Of a DNA stretch of 64,000 bases, positions 16,635-25,035 are shown one piece after another. The notes beneath the pieces were generated by a model. That model saw only the letters and a program-made list of their open reading frames with translations. It was not told the DNA's origin and searched no databases. Position numbers and translations under genes: made by a program. Every line of letters begins with the position of its first letter. Position 1 is the stretch's first letter. Source of the DNA: Sulfurimonas hongkongensis (GTDB lineage: Bacteria; Campylobacterota; Campylobacteria; Campylobacterales; Sulfurimonadaceae); assembly GCF_000445475.1 (NCBI RefSeq), contig NZ_AUPZ01000007.1:124001-188000 (forward strand), read 5' to 3'.

Positions 16635-17852
16635 ATGGCACATTTTACGAAGGCAACAAGTGTTAAAGATTGGTTAAACCAAAGATTAGCAATTGACAAG
16701 GTAGAAAAGGTGATGGCATCGGAGTATTGGATTCCGAAAAACATCAACTTTCTATGGGCGATGGGGATGGTTTTAGTAGTTACATTTGTACTACTATTGG
16801 TTTCAGGTATATTTTTGTTAATGTACTATGTACCAACTGTTGATGAAGCATTTTATAGTGTTAACTATACGATAATGAGAGAAGTTGATTTTGGGTGGTT
16901 ATGGAGACATATTCATGGTGTAGCTGCATCTGTTGTCTTTTTAGTTATCTACATTCACATGTTTACGGGTATCTATTATGGTTCTTATAAAAAGGGCCGT
17001 GAGATGATTTGGATATCTGGCATGTTACTTTTTGTTACTTTTTCAGCAGAAGCATTTTCAGGCTATATGTTACCATGGGGACAAATGAGTTATTGGGCTG
17101 GTATGGTTATTACTAATCTATTTGCTGGTGGTTCACTTCATGCAGATGGTTTGGTTGAATGGATTCGTGGAGACTATGTTCCTGCTCAAGCATTCTTGGG
17201 TCGTTTCTTTATGTTGCATGTACTTCTTTTACCACTTGCTATTGTAGGACTTATAGGTCTTCACTTTGCGGCACTTCGTATCCCGCATGTAAACAATCAA
17301 GATGGCGAAGAGATAGATTTTGACGCTGAGTCTAAAAAATATCTTGATGGCGATAAAGCTGGAAGTAAAGTAATTAGATTTGCAAATGATTTTATGTCTA
17401 AAGATATAATGGTCGTAGGAATTTTCTTAATCTTTTTCTTCTATCTAGTATTTTGGAACTATAGCTTTGCACTTGATCCTGTAAACTTTGATCCAGCAGA
17501 TGGACTAAAAACACCTGCACATATCTACCCAGAGTGGTATTTCTTGTGGTCTTATGAGATTCTTCGTCCATTTAATATTGACTTAGGTCTAATCCTATTT
17601 GGTTTTGCTCAAGTTATATTTGTTTTCTTACCGTTTCTAGATAGAAGTCCAAACACATGTCCTGCAAATCGTCGCGGAACTATGTTTAAAGTTTGGTTTT
17701 GGCTGATGCTCTCAAACATGATAATACTGACCGCTATGGGTAAACTACCTCCAGAGGGTGTGTTTAGTACTATCGGACTTGTTGCGGCTATAGTTTTTGT
17801 TGTACAGTGGCTAGCGCTTCCATTTATAACATCTAGGGAAAAAAAGGTATAA
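16635..17852 (+). CDS. petB: Cytochrome bc1 complex, cytochrome b
   Basis: Membrane subunit with two b haems and both quinone sites. Transmembrane helices start at about residue 37 (FLWAMGMVLVVTFVLLLVSGIFLLMYYVP). Haem-ligand histidines are in RHIHGVAAS and in the FFMLHVLLLPLAIVGLIGLHF helix. The Qo-site PEWY motif occurs as IYPEWYFLWSYEILR. Length (405 residues) is that of a full-length cytochrome b rather than a split b6/IV pair. It starts 16 bases after petA with a ggggga ribosome-binding site. Confidence 0.96.
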   Translation: MAHFTKATSVKDWLNQRLAIDKVEKVMASEYWIPKNINFLWAMGMVLVVTFVLLLVSGIFLLMYYVPTVDEAFYSVNYTIMREVDFGWLWRHIHGVAASVVFLVIYIHMFTGIYYGSYKKGREMIWISGMLLFVTFSAEAFSGYMLPWGQMSYWAGMVITNLFAGGSLHADGLVEWIRGDYVPAQAFLGRFFMLHVLLLPLAIVGLIGLHFAALRIPHVNNQDGEEIDFDAESKKYLDGDKAGSKVIRFANDFMSKDIMVVGIFLIFFFYLVFWNYSFALDPVNFDPADGLKTPAHIYPEWYFLWSYEILRPFNIDLGLILFGFAQVIFVFLPFLDRSPNTCPANRRGTMFKVWFWLMLSNMIILTAMGKLPPEGVFSTIGLVAAIVFVVQWLALPFITSREKKV

Positions 17853-17862
17853 GGATAAAGAT

Positions 17863-18807
17863 ATGAAAAATAAAGAACCAATAATTTTAATAGTCGTCAT
17901 CTTCTTTTCGCTTGTAACTTACTACCTAGTTGAGCCTTTTGCTCATGGTGTAATGCACAAGCATGTAGAGAGTGAAAATTTTGAGTACAAAGACTTACCA
18001 GCTCTTACTAAGAGTGGTAATGTTGCAAACGGACAAGAGTTGATAGTAAACGCAGGTTGTGTTGGCTGTCACTCTATAGAAAAAGCGGGCATGCCAGCTC
18101 CTATGGACCCAGTTATGGCAGCCCAAAGCTATGGTGTAAACCCACCAGACATAAGTGAAGCAGGTGCTATTTATGATGCTAGATTCTTAGCTGAACTTAT
18201 CAAAAATCCTGCACATGCACTAAAAGTTGAGCATAAATTTGATGAGTCAAAAGGGCAGATGCATCCGATGGTTCCATTTTATGGAATGGGCGGAGATATA
18301 GATCAAGAGGTAGCCGATATGGTTGCTTACTTACAAGATTTAGCTGTTAGCCCATCTGAGGTTACACCTAAGATGGCATTTGAAAATGCTTGTGGTAGAT
18401 GTCATGCAGTTGGTTATGAAAACTGGACTCAGATAGGAACTAAACCTGAATTTAAGCATGAAAAAGATGCTCTTGCATTTGATATAAAAGTTTTAGAGTA
18501 TGAAGAGTCACTTACTAAGTATATGGGTAAATTACCTCCAGACTTAAGTATGTATACTCGCTCTCGTAGTGAAGATTTTTTAAGAACTTTTATAGAAAAT
18601 CCTCAAAATCACTTAGCTGGAACTGCTATGCCTCGTGTTGGAGTAACTGCTGACGCTGCTGAGAAGGTTTTAGAGTATATGAAAGATTCAGGCGACACTA
18701 AGAGACACGAGAGAGAATCTATAGGTAAAAATGTAATGATATATCTTGTAATCTTTGCTTTCTTCGCATTTCTATGGAAAAAACAAGTTTGGAGAGACTT
18801 ACATTAA
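17863..18807 (+). CDS. petC: Cytochrome bc1 complex, dihaem cytochrome c subunit
   Basis: Membrane-anchored cytochrome c subunit taking the role of cytochrome c1. Two haem c motifs are present: CVGCH near residue 66 and CGRCH near 178, so it is the dihaem type known in Campylobacterota rather than classical mono-haem c1. A hydrophobic helix at the N-terminus (IILIVVIFFSLVTYYLV) and another near the C-terminus (NVMIYLVIFAFFAFLW) flank the periplasmic part. It ends petABC, ten bases after petB, and is followed by a strong terminator. Confidence 0.95.
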   Translation: MKNKEPIILIVVIFFSLVTYYLVEPFAHGVMHKHVESENFEYKDLPALTKSGNVANGQELIVNAGCVGCHSIEKAGMPAPMDPVMAAQSYGVNPPDISEAGAIYDARFLAELIKNPAHALKVEHKFDESKGQMHPMVPFYGMGGDIDQEVADMVAYLQDLAVSPSEVTPKMAFENACGRCHAVGYENWTQIGTKPEFKHEKDALAFDIKVLEYEESLTKYMGKLPPDLSMYTRSRSEDFLRTFIENPQNHLAGTAMPRVGVTADAAEKVLEYMKDSGDTKRHERESIGKNVMIYLVIFAFFAFLWKKQVWRDLH

Positions 18808-18861
18808 TATAAAAGCTTGACTCCTTTGGAGTCGGTGTTAATTGTGTATTTAATTCTTCTT

Positions 18862-18896
18862 AAGGCTAAGACATTTTGTCTTAGCCTTTTTTTTTG
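18862..18896 (+). terminator. Rho-independent terminator after petABC
   Basis: aaggctaagac and gtcttagcctt form a perfect 11-bp stem around a short loop, followed by an unbroken T-run. It is the clearest intrinsic terminator in the window. A smaller hairpin (gactcc/ggagtc) at 18819-18833 precedes it. Confidence 0.9.
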
Positions 18897-18955
18897 CTTT
18901 TTTTTCTCCCTCTCCCATGTTTTGACGTGGCAGAGAAGTCGTTTTTTAACTATTG

Positions 18956-19381
18956 TTATTTATATTCATCTCGTACTATGTTGTGACAGCGAAAGCAAGC
19001 ATGCTCTATGTAAGTATAGGCTCTTTGAGCTTCTTCTCGACGAACTATGCCAGATTGATTATGCTTATTTTCAATAGCATTGAGAATTATCTCAACATTA
19101 TGATTAATGATTTGTGCACTCATAACAGCCTCATTGGCTTTATGTTTTTTATCCGGAGGAAGCATAGCAGAGAAGTTGTCTCTATCTCCTAGAAGTGCTT
19201 GTGAGTGTTCTGCAAAGCGTTTTATTGAGACTTCGACGCCTTTTTGATCACTAGCAATAAAAGCTTTTTGAACTTCAGCAAGCTCTGCTCCAAGTTGCAA
19301 CATATTTGATCTAAGATCGTATGCACTAAGCGGTGTATAGAGTAGAAATACCAAACTTCCTACGAGTGTTTTTTTTAACAT
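18956..19381 (-). CDS. Class II (c'-like) periplasmic cytochrome c
   Basis: A 141-residue exported protein with a signal peptide ending at about SAYD and a single haem motif, CFRCH, only nine residues from the C-terminus. That placement, with a predominantly helical body (LGAELAEVQKAFIASD, VEVSIKRFAEHSQALLG), is characteristic of class II cytochromes c (cytochrome c' / c-556 type four-helix bundles). It converges on petABC, so a link to bc1 electron flow is tempting but unproven. GGAG precedes the ATG. The methionine or other distal ligand cannot be assigned by eye. Confidence 0.8.
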   Translation of the reverse strand: MLKKTLVGSLVFLLYTPLSAYDLRSNMLQLGAELAEVQKAFIASDQKGVEVSIKRFAEHSQALLGDRDNFSAMLPPDKKHKANEAVMSAQIINHNVEIILNAIENKHNQSGIVRREEAQRAYTYIEHACFRCHNIVRDEYK

Positions 19382-19449
19382 AGCAAAACTCCTTTTTTTA
19401 TTGTGATTTATTGTAGCATAATAATTTTTAGCTATGTATAAAGTATTTT

Positions 19450-19520
19450 CTCGCTCCCAAGTTATGGGAACGAGATTGTAGATTTGTACGTGTTCTAATG
19501 TCCGAACATGGGGACGAGAT
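19450..19520. repeat. Imperfect dispersed repeats, ctcg(t/c)tccca...gggaacgag
   Basis: ctcgctcccaagttatggg followed by aacgag (19450-19475) is a variant of the cctacgc/gcgtggg family with the same outer arms but a different centre. A second, looser unit, gttctaatgtccgaac followed by atggggacgag, follows. Both lie between the cytochrome c and RDD genes. Confidence 0.5.
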
Positions 19521-19533
19521 TGAGGAGAGGGTT

Positions 19534-19992
19534 TTACTTTTTTTCTACAACCACAAGTGTGTTGGCTAAAATATCGTGCAAAGCTTTTCTATCTTTTCTG
19601 TATAGCGGTAGAAAAAGTCCTAGAAGCGTTGCCGCCGTAAATAAAAAGGCGACAAATCTTAAAATGGCTCTGAAAAATCCGATATGCTCACCATTTTTAC
19701 TATCTACTACTTCCATCTCATAAGCTTTTTTACCGGGGGTTTGTCCAAACTTGCTCAGAAGTATGGCGTAGATAAATCCATAGAGAGCTGTGCTTAAAAG
19801 CGGAGCTAGTTGTGATGCCTGAAAGTCATCTTTGCCGTCCATGATGACATAAGCACATATATATAGTATGGGAGCATATATCATAAACAGATCTGTTATA
19901 AAAGCTTTTATCCTGTTTGTGAAGGAAGCATAAAAATATTTAGGCTTTTGTGATGTTTTTTTTTGATGTTTTTTTAGGTTTCTGAATCTCAT
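19534..19992 (-). CDS. RDD-family membrane protein
   Basis: Small integral membrane protein of the RDD family, named for conserved Arg-Asp-Asp residues. Features visible are YASFTNRIKAFITDLFMIYAPILYICAYVI (first helix with the R and D), a second helix (LLSTALYGFIYAILL), the conserved GQTPGKKAYEMEVVD loop, and a third helix (ILRFVAFLFTAATLLGLFLPL). Function of stand-alone RDD proteins is largely unknown, though some act in ion transport. An ATG at 20016 would add eight residues; I prefer 19992 because a TATAAT lies between the two. Confidence 0.8.
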   Translation of the reverse strand: MRFRNLKKHQKKTSQKPKYFYASFTNRIKAFITDLFMIYAPILYICAYVIMDGKDDFQASQLAPLLSTALYGFIYAILLSKFGQTPGKKAYEMEVVDSKNGEHIGFFRAILRFVAFLFTAATLLGLFLPLYRKDRKALHDILANTLVVVEKK

Positions 19993-20131
19993 AGAGAGAA
20001 TTATAGCAAAAATCATGAAACTTTAAACAAAAAAATTAGTTAAAAGTACCAAAAAATGGCTATTTCTGCTAAAAAGTAAACTAATAACTAATAAAACCTA
20101 TGATTTAAACTTAATTTAAAAATTACCCTTG

Positions 20132-20137
20132 TACAAT
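20132..20137 (+). promoter_or_regulatory. Putative -10 box for the porin gene
   Basis: TACAAT lies 66 bases before the porin ATG in an AT-rich stretch, leaving a leader of about 60 bases before a strong ribosome-binding site. Confidence 0.4.
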
Positions 20138-20203
20138 ATGTAGTCTCAAAATGTATCACACCTCAAAAATGTGGTAACTTTTAAAAAAAACAGGAGAATT
20201 AGA

Positions 20204-21475
20204 ATGAAAAAAACAATGGTTTCTTTAGCGGCAGCGTCGCTAATCGCAACAACTGCAATGGCAGCTGACAAGGGTATAGATATCGTAACAACTGGTCAAG
20301 CAGTTCTTTACTATGAAACAGGTACTAACAATGGAGATGGTACAGAAGATGTTTTTCATAAAGATAACTCACAAGCGAACGTTGGTCTTCAACTAAACCT
20401 AGATGCTGACCTTAAAAATAACTTCACTTTTGGTTCACAACTATCTTACTTAGGTACAGCTGGTTTAGAGAAAAATCTTGTTACTGCAGAAAAACAGCCA
20501 GGTATAAACAACACAGATACTAGAAATCAAGTAGCTCTAACTCAGATCTTTGTAGCTAAAAAAATTGCTAATACTACAGTTAAAATTGGTCGCCAAGAGC
20601 TTCCAAAATCACTTTCTCCTTTTGCTTATTCAGAGGGTTGGAGTGTATTTAAGAACACTTTTGATGCAATTTTGGCAGTAAACACTGATATCCCAGATAC
20701 TACTTTAGTTGGTGCATATGTTTCAGGTGGAACTGGTATGGATTTAAGTTCAACTGGTGACTTAACTCCAGTTGCTAGCTATGCTGGTAAAGCTGCTGTT
20801 GATGGCACGGCTTATATGCTAACAGTACAAAATAAGTCTATCCCTATGACTACAGTAACTGCTTCATACTATGGTGTGTCACAGATAAAAGATTCTGCAT
20901 ATACAACAAACTTAGAAGGCGCAGATGCTCTATGGGCTGACGTAGCTATTGCTGGAAAAGATCTACCAATGGGACTTAAGCTTGGTCTTCAAGGTGGAAC
21001 TATTATGACTGATAGCTCACTTTTAGAAGACACTACTGCATTTGGTGTTAAAGTTGGCATAGCTCCAGTAGAGGCTCTTACTCTATGTGCAGCATTTACA
21101 ACAGTAGATGGTGATGACAGCAAGCCTGCTGTAGCTATCAAAAACTTTGGTACTGGTATCAAATCTCCACTATATACTCAAATGACATATAACCAAGATG
21201 CTATCTCTCTTGATGCAGATACTTTCTTGCTTAAAGCTGCTTATAATACAGGTGATTATGGTACAGTAATCGCACAAGGCACTATGACTTCAGCTGGTAA
21301 AGCTAACCTAATGGGTGCTGATAACGATTATAATGAATTTGACCTGATCTATAAAGTTAAAGCTGCTGGCGTTCAATATTTCGCTGGATATATCTATAGA
21401 GATTTTGATAAAAAGAATGCTATTAATATGGACACTGAACACAGAGTTCGTCTTTGGGGTCGTTACAACTTCTAA
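20204..21475 (+). CDS. Outer-membrane porin
   Basis: A 423-residue beta-barrel outer-membrane protein. The signal peptide is MKKTMVSLAAASLIATTAMA with an AMAAD cleavage region. The mature part alternates short amphipathic strands with loops rich in G, N, D and T, and the last residue is phenylalanine (RVRLWGRYNF), the usual signal for outer-membrane insertion. It contains VKIGRQELPKSLSPFAYSEGW, like OprD-type and epsilonproteobacterial porins. The start is the ATG after caggaga; an upstream in-frame ATG at 20171 lacks one. Probably a general or anion-selective diffusion channel; the substrate is unknown. Confidence 0.85.
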   Translation: MKKTMVSLAAASLIATTAMAADKGIDIVTTGQAVLYYETGTNNGDGTEDVFHKDNSQANVGLQLNLDADLKNNFTFGSQLSYLGTAGLEKNLVTAEKQPGINNTDTRNQVALTQIFVAKKIANTTVKIGRQELPKSLSPFAYSEGWSVFKNTFDAILAVNTDIPDTTLVGAYVSGGTGMDLSSTGDLTPVASYAGKAAVDGTAYMLTVQNKSIPMTTVTASYYGVSQIKDSAYTTNLEGADALWADVAIAGKDLPMGLKLGLQGGTIMTDSSLLEDTTAFGVKVGIAPVEALTLCAAFTTVDGDDSKPAVAIKNFGTGIKSPLYTQMTYNQDAISLDADTFLLKAAYNTGDYGTVIAQGTMTSAGKANLMGADNDYNEFDLIYKVKAAGVQYFAGYIYRDFDKKNAINMDTEHRVRLWGRYNF

Positions 21476-21514
21476 TAAGCACATAGCTTAAAAGATAACA
21501 GCTCTAACAAAATT

Positions 21515-21539
21515 TTCCTACGCCTTTAAAGCGTAGGAA
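21515..21539 (+). terminator. Putative terminator after the porin gene
   Basis: ttcctacgc and gcgtaggaa are perfect 9-bp arms around ctttaaa, 40 bases after the porin stop. Only a short, broken T-run follows, so it is a moderate candidate. Its core (cctacgc) resembles the dispersed repeat family. Confidence 0.5.
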
Positions 21540-21611
21540 TTCTTCAAAATCAATCCCCAATCAAAAACTTTATGATATAATCTCTTGACTTTAAACTAAG
21601 AGAGAAATCAA

Positions 21612-22286
21612 ATGAAAATACTAAAAACACTCCTACTAACAGCCACTTTACTACTCTTTAGTGCATGTGGAAACAAAACAGCTTTTAAACTCCAAGAACC
21701 ACTTGACAGTGCAGCTCTAGTCTATGTATATGCAAAGGTACATTTAGGCTCAAGTGATAGCGTAAATCGTGGTGAGTACTCACTTCGCATCAATAACAAA
21801 CCAGTTATGCAAAGAATAAAAGACGGCGAATATATGGTTTTAAACTTAAAACCACAAGCTATGACACTCTCAGCTACAAAGAACCAGATACAAGAGGTAG
21901 TTCTTGACCTTGACTTAAAAGAGGGTGAGACTTACTACTTAAAGATAGTAGATAGCCAAGATGGGAGTGCATTTGACTTTGTAAAAGTAAAAAGTTCTGA
22001 GGCAAAAGCAGAGATAGCTTCAACTGGACTAGCAGGCTCATCAGAAGAGTCACCTGAGAACATTATAACAGAGTTTGTAAACCCTAAAAAGAGTGAGTCT
22101 ATGGAGGTAAAAGCAGTAGCACCAGCTCCAGTATCTGCTCAAGCTCCAGCAACCTCAAAAACACACATGCAAACAGCACCGATGTCAAAAACAGATGAAA
22201 TTATGAAAGCCTATGGACTAAAAGAAAAAGGCATCATAAACGAAGAAGAGTTTAAAACTCTAAAAACAAACATACTAAATAAGTAA
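21612..22286 (+). CDS. Lipoprotein with DUF2846-like and C-terminal SHOCT-like segments
   Basis: A 224-residue lipoprotein: the signal peptide ends in the lipobox LFSACG, so Cys at about position 19 is lipidated. Residues about 25-130 ([39 protein letters not shown]) resemble DUF2846-type domains. A low-complexity Ala/Pro linker follows, and the last 30 residues ([29 protein letters not shown]) look like a SHOCT oligomerisation motif. It is eight bases upstream of moaA, so possibly co-transcribed, with no functional link evident. Confidence 0.7.
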   Translation: MKILKTLLLTATLLLFSACGNKTAFKLQEPLDSAALVYVYAKVHLGSSDSVNRGEYSLRINNKPVMQRIKDGEYMVLNLKPQAMTLSATKNQIQEVVLDLDLKEGETYYLKIVDSQDGSAFDFVKVKSSEAKAEIASTGLAGSSEESPENIITEFVNPKKSESMEVKAVAPAPVSAQAPATSKTHMQTAPMSKTDEIMKAYGLKEKGIINEEEFKTLKTNILNK

Positions 22287-22294
22287 GATATACA

Positions 22295-23260
22295 ATGCTA
22301 ATAGATAGTTATGATAGAGTTGTTGACTACTTAAGAGTCTCTGTGACAGAGAGATGTAACTTTAGATGTCAGTACTGTATGCCAGAGAAGCCTTTTTCGT
22401 GGGTACCAAAAGAGAACTTGCTTAGCTTTGAAGAGCTATTTTTATTTATGAAGATAGCTATAGATGAGGGTGTAAAAAAGATTCGCATAACAGGTGGAGA
22501 GCCACTTCTGCGAGAAGATTTAGATAAGTTTATAAAGATGATCTATGACTATGAGCCAAATATTGACCTAGCGATGACAACAAATGCCTTTTTGCTTAAA
22601 GGCACAGCACAAAGGTTAAAAGATGCAGGACTAAAGCGCATAAATGTTAGCATCGACACATTAAAGCCTAAAATTGCCCAAAAGATAGCTCAAAAAGATG
22701 TACTAAAAAATGTCCTTGAGGGAGTTGATGAAGCACTTCGAGTTGGACTAAAAGTAAAAGCCAACATGGTTCCGATGAAGAGCCTTAATGCCGATGAGAT
22801 TATAGATGTGTTGAGGTATTGTAAAGAGCGTGACATTAGCGTTAGATTTATCGAGTATATGCAAAACTCTTTTGCATCTAAAGAGATAGAGGGGCTAAAA
22901 TCAGCTGAACTTTTGGATATTTTAAGAGCTAAGTATGAGTTTAGCGATGATGGTTTTGATGGCTCCTCCCCATCTCACTACTACACTATGAGTGATGGTT
23001 ATAGATTTGGCATTATAGAGCCTTATGAAGATGACTTTTGTAAGCAGTGCAATCGCATCAGGCTAACAGCAGAGGGGAATCTTATCCCATGTCTCTATTT
23101 TGATGAGGCTATGAGCATATCAAAAGCTATCAAAGCTGGAGATATAAAAGCTGCTGGGGAAGTTTTAAGAGAAGTTGTGAGAACTAAGCCAGAGAAAAAT
23201 CGTTGGGGTGGAGATGAGGGCGAAATCTCATCAAGAGCTTTTTATGAGACTGGTGGGTGA
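22295..23260 (+). CDS. moaA: GTP 3',8-cyclase
   Basis: Radical-SAM enzyme for the first step of molybdenum cofactor synthesis. The N-terminal cluster motif is CNFRCQYC (Cys 21, 25, 28), followed by [12 protein letters not shown]. The C-terminal second cluster is bound by [20 protein letters not shown]. Length (321 residues) is normal. The C-terminal GG dipeptide required for activity is present as the last residues (ETGG). moeA lies nearby at 25454, and a molybdenum enzyme (formate dehydrogenase) at 34137 would use the product. Confidence 0.95.
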   Translation: MLIDSYDRVVDYLRVSVTERCNFRCQYCMPEKPFSWVPKENLLSFEELFLFMKIAIDEGVKKIRITGGEPLLREDLDKFIKMIYDYEPNIDLAMTTNAFLLKGTAQRLKDAGLKRINVSIDTLKPKIAQKIAQKDVLKNVLEGVDEALRVGLKVKANMVPMKSLNADEIIDVLRYCKERDISVRFIEYMQNSFASKEIEGLKSAELLDILRAKYEFSDDGFDGSSPSHYYTMSDGYRFGIIEPYEDDFCKQCNRIRLTAEGNLIPCLYFDEAMSISKAIKAGDIKAAGEVLREVVRTKPEKNRWGGDEGEISSRAFYETGG

Positions 23261-23263
23261 GTC

Positions 23264-23290
23264 TCGTTCCCACGCAGAGCGTGGGAGTTA
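23264..23290. repeat. Palindromic dispersed repeat, cccacgc/gcgtggg family
   Basis: tcgttcccacgcagagcgtg followed by ggagtta, immediately after the moaA stop, is the reverse-complement orientation of the copies at 661 and 27914. The stem is cccacgc/gcgtggg. Confidence 0.7.
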
Positions 23291-23306
23291 GAGAGGCTTT
23301 GAAGCC

Positions 23307-23459
23307 TGATGAGATTGCGGGTCAAGCCAACAATGACGGTTTTTTGGAGTGGCAATGACGGAAGTTGGGTTGATGAGATTGCGGGTCAAGCCAACAATGA
23401 CGGTTTTTTGGAGTGGCAATGACGGAAGTTGGGTTGATGAGATTGCGGGTCAAGCCCGC
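23307..23459. repeat. 64-base tandem repeat with palindromic core
   Basis: Two identical 64-base units start at 23307 and 23371 with tgatgagattgcgggtcaag, and a third partial unit starts at 23435. In the two full units the right arm of the gcgggtc palindrome is altered to gccaac; the partial unit keeps the complete palindrome gcgggtcaagcccgc. The identity of the units points to a recent duplication. Confidence 0.9.
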
Positions 23460-23510
23460 AGTAACGGAAGTGCTAGCTCGCAATGACGTTACTTCGTCAT
23501 CATGAATTCC

Positions 23511-23560
23511 CACAACCCGTCATCCTGAACTTGATTCAGGATCTCTTGAGGGTTTCAAAA
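23511..23560. repeat. tcctgaacttgattcagga palindrome block, second copy
   Basis: The palindrome (23523-23541) with its flanks cccacaacc and tctcttgagggttt matches 15014-15065 nearly base for base, showing that a block of at least 50 bases is dispersed as a unit. Confidence 0.8.
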
Positions 23561-23588
23561 ATTACATAAGTTTTAAAATTGGAAATAG

Positions 23589-24350
23589 ATGATATACCTC
23601 GTTGAACATTTTTATAGTATCCAAGGAGAAGGGCGTTATATTGGGACTCCATCACTCTTTTTTCGCTTTGGTGCTTGTAACTTAAAATGCGAGGGTTTTG
23701 CTTGTAGCGAAGTTGCTCCTGATGGCACTGTAGTTGTGGGTTGCGATACTGTTTATGCGGTAAACAAAGAACACTTCTCCTCACAATGGGGCAAGATAAC
23801 AAAAGCCAGAGAACTTTTAAATATCCTAGAACTTTATGAGCTTCCAGAAAAAAGTGTGGACATAGTACTCACTGGTGGTGAGCCTCTTTTATATGCACAA
23901 GATGAAATTTTTGTTGAGTTTTTACAAGTTCTTCATCAAAGAGGTCATAGGATTTGTTTTGAGACAAATGCGACTATTGCGGTTAATTTTTTTAAATATG
24001 AGATTTATAAAGAGTGCATTTTTGCTCTCTCGGTGAAACTCTCAAACTCAAATGAGCCATATAAAAAAAGGGTAAGAGGCGAGGTTATAAACTCCATAGC
24101 AACTAACGCAAAAGATGCTTACTTTAAGTTTAGCGTAGATGCTGAGTCTATAAACTTAGGTTTAGAAGATGAGATATTTGATATAACTTCACATGCACCT
24201 AGTGCTGATGTTTTTTGTATGCCAGTAGGTGGAGATAAAAAAACCGTTGAGGCAAATACCCCGATGCTAGTAGAGTTTTGTAAAGCTAAAGGTTACAACT
24301 TCTCAGATAGACTTCATATAAGAATCTGGGATGCAAACAAGGGAGTCTAA
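23589..24350 (+). CDS. queE: 7-carboxy-7-deazaguanine synthase, variant cysteine spacing
   Basis: Radical-SAM enzyme making the 7-deazaguanine core of queuosine from carboxy-tetrahydropterin. Evidence: VEHFYSIQGEGRYIGTPSLFFRFGACNLKC at the N-terminus, VLTGGEPLL around residue 100, and queD directly downstream. The usual CxxxCxxC motif is interrupted: CNLKC is followed by an insertion of about 17 residues containing another Cys, then GCDT. Insertions here are known in some QueE subfamilies. The C-terminal FCMPVGGDKKTVEANTPMLVEFCKAKGYNFSDRLHIRIW matches QueE. 253 residues. Confidence 0.9.
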   Translation: MIYLVEHFYSIQGEGRYIGTPSLFFRFGACNLKCEGFACSEVAPDGTVVVGCDTVYAVNKEHFSSQWGKITKARELLNILELYELPEKSVDIVLTGGEPLLYAQDEIFVEFLQVLHQRGHRICFETNATIAVNFFKYEIYKECIFALSVKLSNSNEPYKKRVRGEVINSIATNAKDAYFKFSVDAESINLGLEDEIFDITSHAPSADVFCMPVGGDKKTVEANTPMLVEFCKAKGYNFSDRLHIRIWDANKGV

Positions 24351-24353
24351 GTT

Positions 24354-24935
24354 ATGATTATAAGAAAAATGTTTAAGTTTGAAAATGCTCATATAGTAAG
24401 AGGGTGTTCAACACAAAAGTGTAGAAGTTCTTTGCATGGTCACTCTTACAAAGTAGAGCTTCTTTTTGAGTCAAACTTTTTAGATAATGCTCAGATGGTT
24501 TATGACTTTGGGCTTATGAAGCAAAATATGAAAGAGCTAATAGACGCTTTTGATCATGGAGTTAGTATCTGGAGTAGTGATAAAGTAGAGTATATAAAAG
24601 ATATGAAAAAACACTCACAGAGATGGATAGAGCTTCCAGTTTCGCCCTCATGCGAGCAGTTTAGCCGTGTCTTTTTTGTGATGATAGATAGACTCTTGCA
24701 ACTCACAAACACAGTAAACGGTGAGAGAGAAGTAAAACTCCATAGCGTTATAGTCCACGAGACTGCAACAGGTTATGCACAAGCTTTTAGTTATGATGCT
24801 TACTCAAAAGATATGGGTGTTATCGAGCTTGATAGTATTGTTTTTTCTCAGGCTGTGCTAGATGATTTTAGCGATAGAGAGCTGTGGGAGAGAGTAAAAA
24901 GGGGCGAAAGCTTTACAAATCCAACAACGGTTTAA
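24354..24935 (+). CDS. queD: 6-carboxy-5,6,7,8-tetrahydropterin synthase
   Basis: Zinc enzyme of the PTPS/QueD family, converting 7,8-dihydroneopterin triphosphate to the QueE substrate. Zinc ligands are His in FENAHIV and the two in SLHGHSYKVE; the catalytic Cys region is CSTQKC. VYDFGLMKQNMKELIDAFDHG and IVHETATGYAQAF are further family motifs. At 193 residues it is longer than minimal QueD (about 120), owing to an insertion in the middle and a C-terminal helix ending ERVKRGESFTNPTTV. It starts three bases after queE. Confidence 0.9.
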   Translation: MIIRKMFKFENAHIVRGCSTQKCRSSLHGHSYKVELLFESNFLDNAQMVYDFGLMKQNMKELIDAFDHGVSIWSSDKVEYIKDMKKHSQRWIELPVSPSCEQFSRVFFVMIDRLLQLTNTVNGEREVKLHSVIVHETATGYAQAFSYDAYSKDMGVIELDSIVFSQAVLDDFSDRELWERVKRGESFTNPTTV

Positions 24936-24977
24936 TGGGGTTGTCTTTTTTGGTTTGGTGTGATGTATATATATATG

Positions 24978-25005
24978 CATTCCCACGCTGGAGCGTGGGA
25001 ACGAG
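24978..25005. repeat. Palindromic dispersed repeat, cccacgc/gcgtggg family
   Basis: cattcccacgctggagcgtg followed by ggaacgag: the most symmetric copy of the family, with 8-bp arms extended by tc/ga. It lies between queD and the thioesterase gene. Confidence 0.75.
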
Positions 25006-25035
25006 AAAGAAAGAATTATCAGACGAAGGAGTAAC

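Larger units (their letters stand above)
23261..23588. other. Repeat-filled gap between moaA and queE
   Basis: The 328 bases hold a cctacgc-family palindrome (23264-23290), a 64-base tandem duplication (23307-23459) and the tcctgaac palindrome block (23511-23560). The minus-strand ORF through this region merely translates the repeats. No other gene or RNA is visible. Confidence 0.8.

Noticed and set aside
18817-19192. Plus-strand ORFs after petC (86 and 79 codons)
   Set aside because: They run through the petABC terminator and the antisense strand of the class II cytochrome c; no ribosome-binding site and no family.
20171-20203. Earlier porin start at 20171
   Set aside because: It would place a basic, non-signal stretch before the signal peptide; ATG at 20204 has a strong ribosome-binding site.
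23322-23513. Minus-strand ORF of 63 codons in the moaA-queE gap
   Set aside because: It only translates the 64-base tandem repeat and palindromes.
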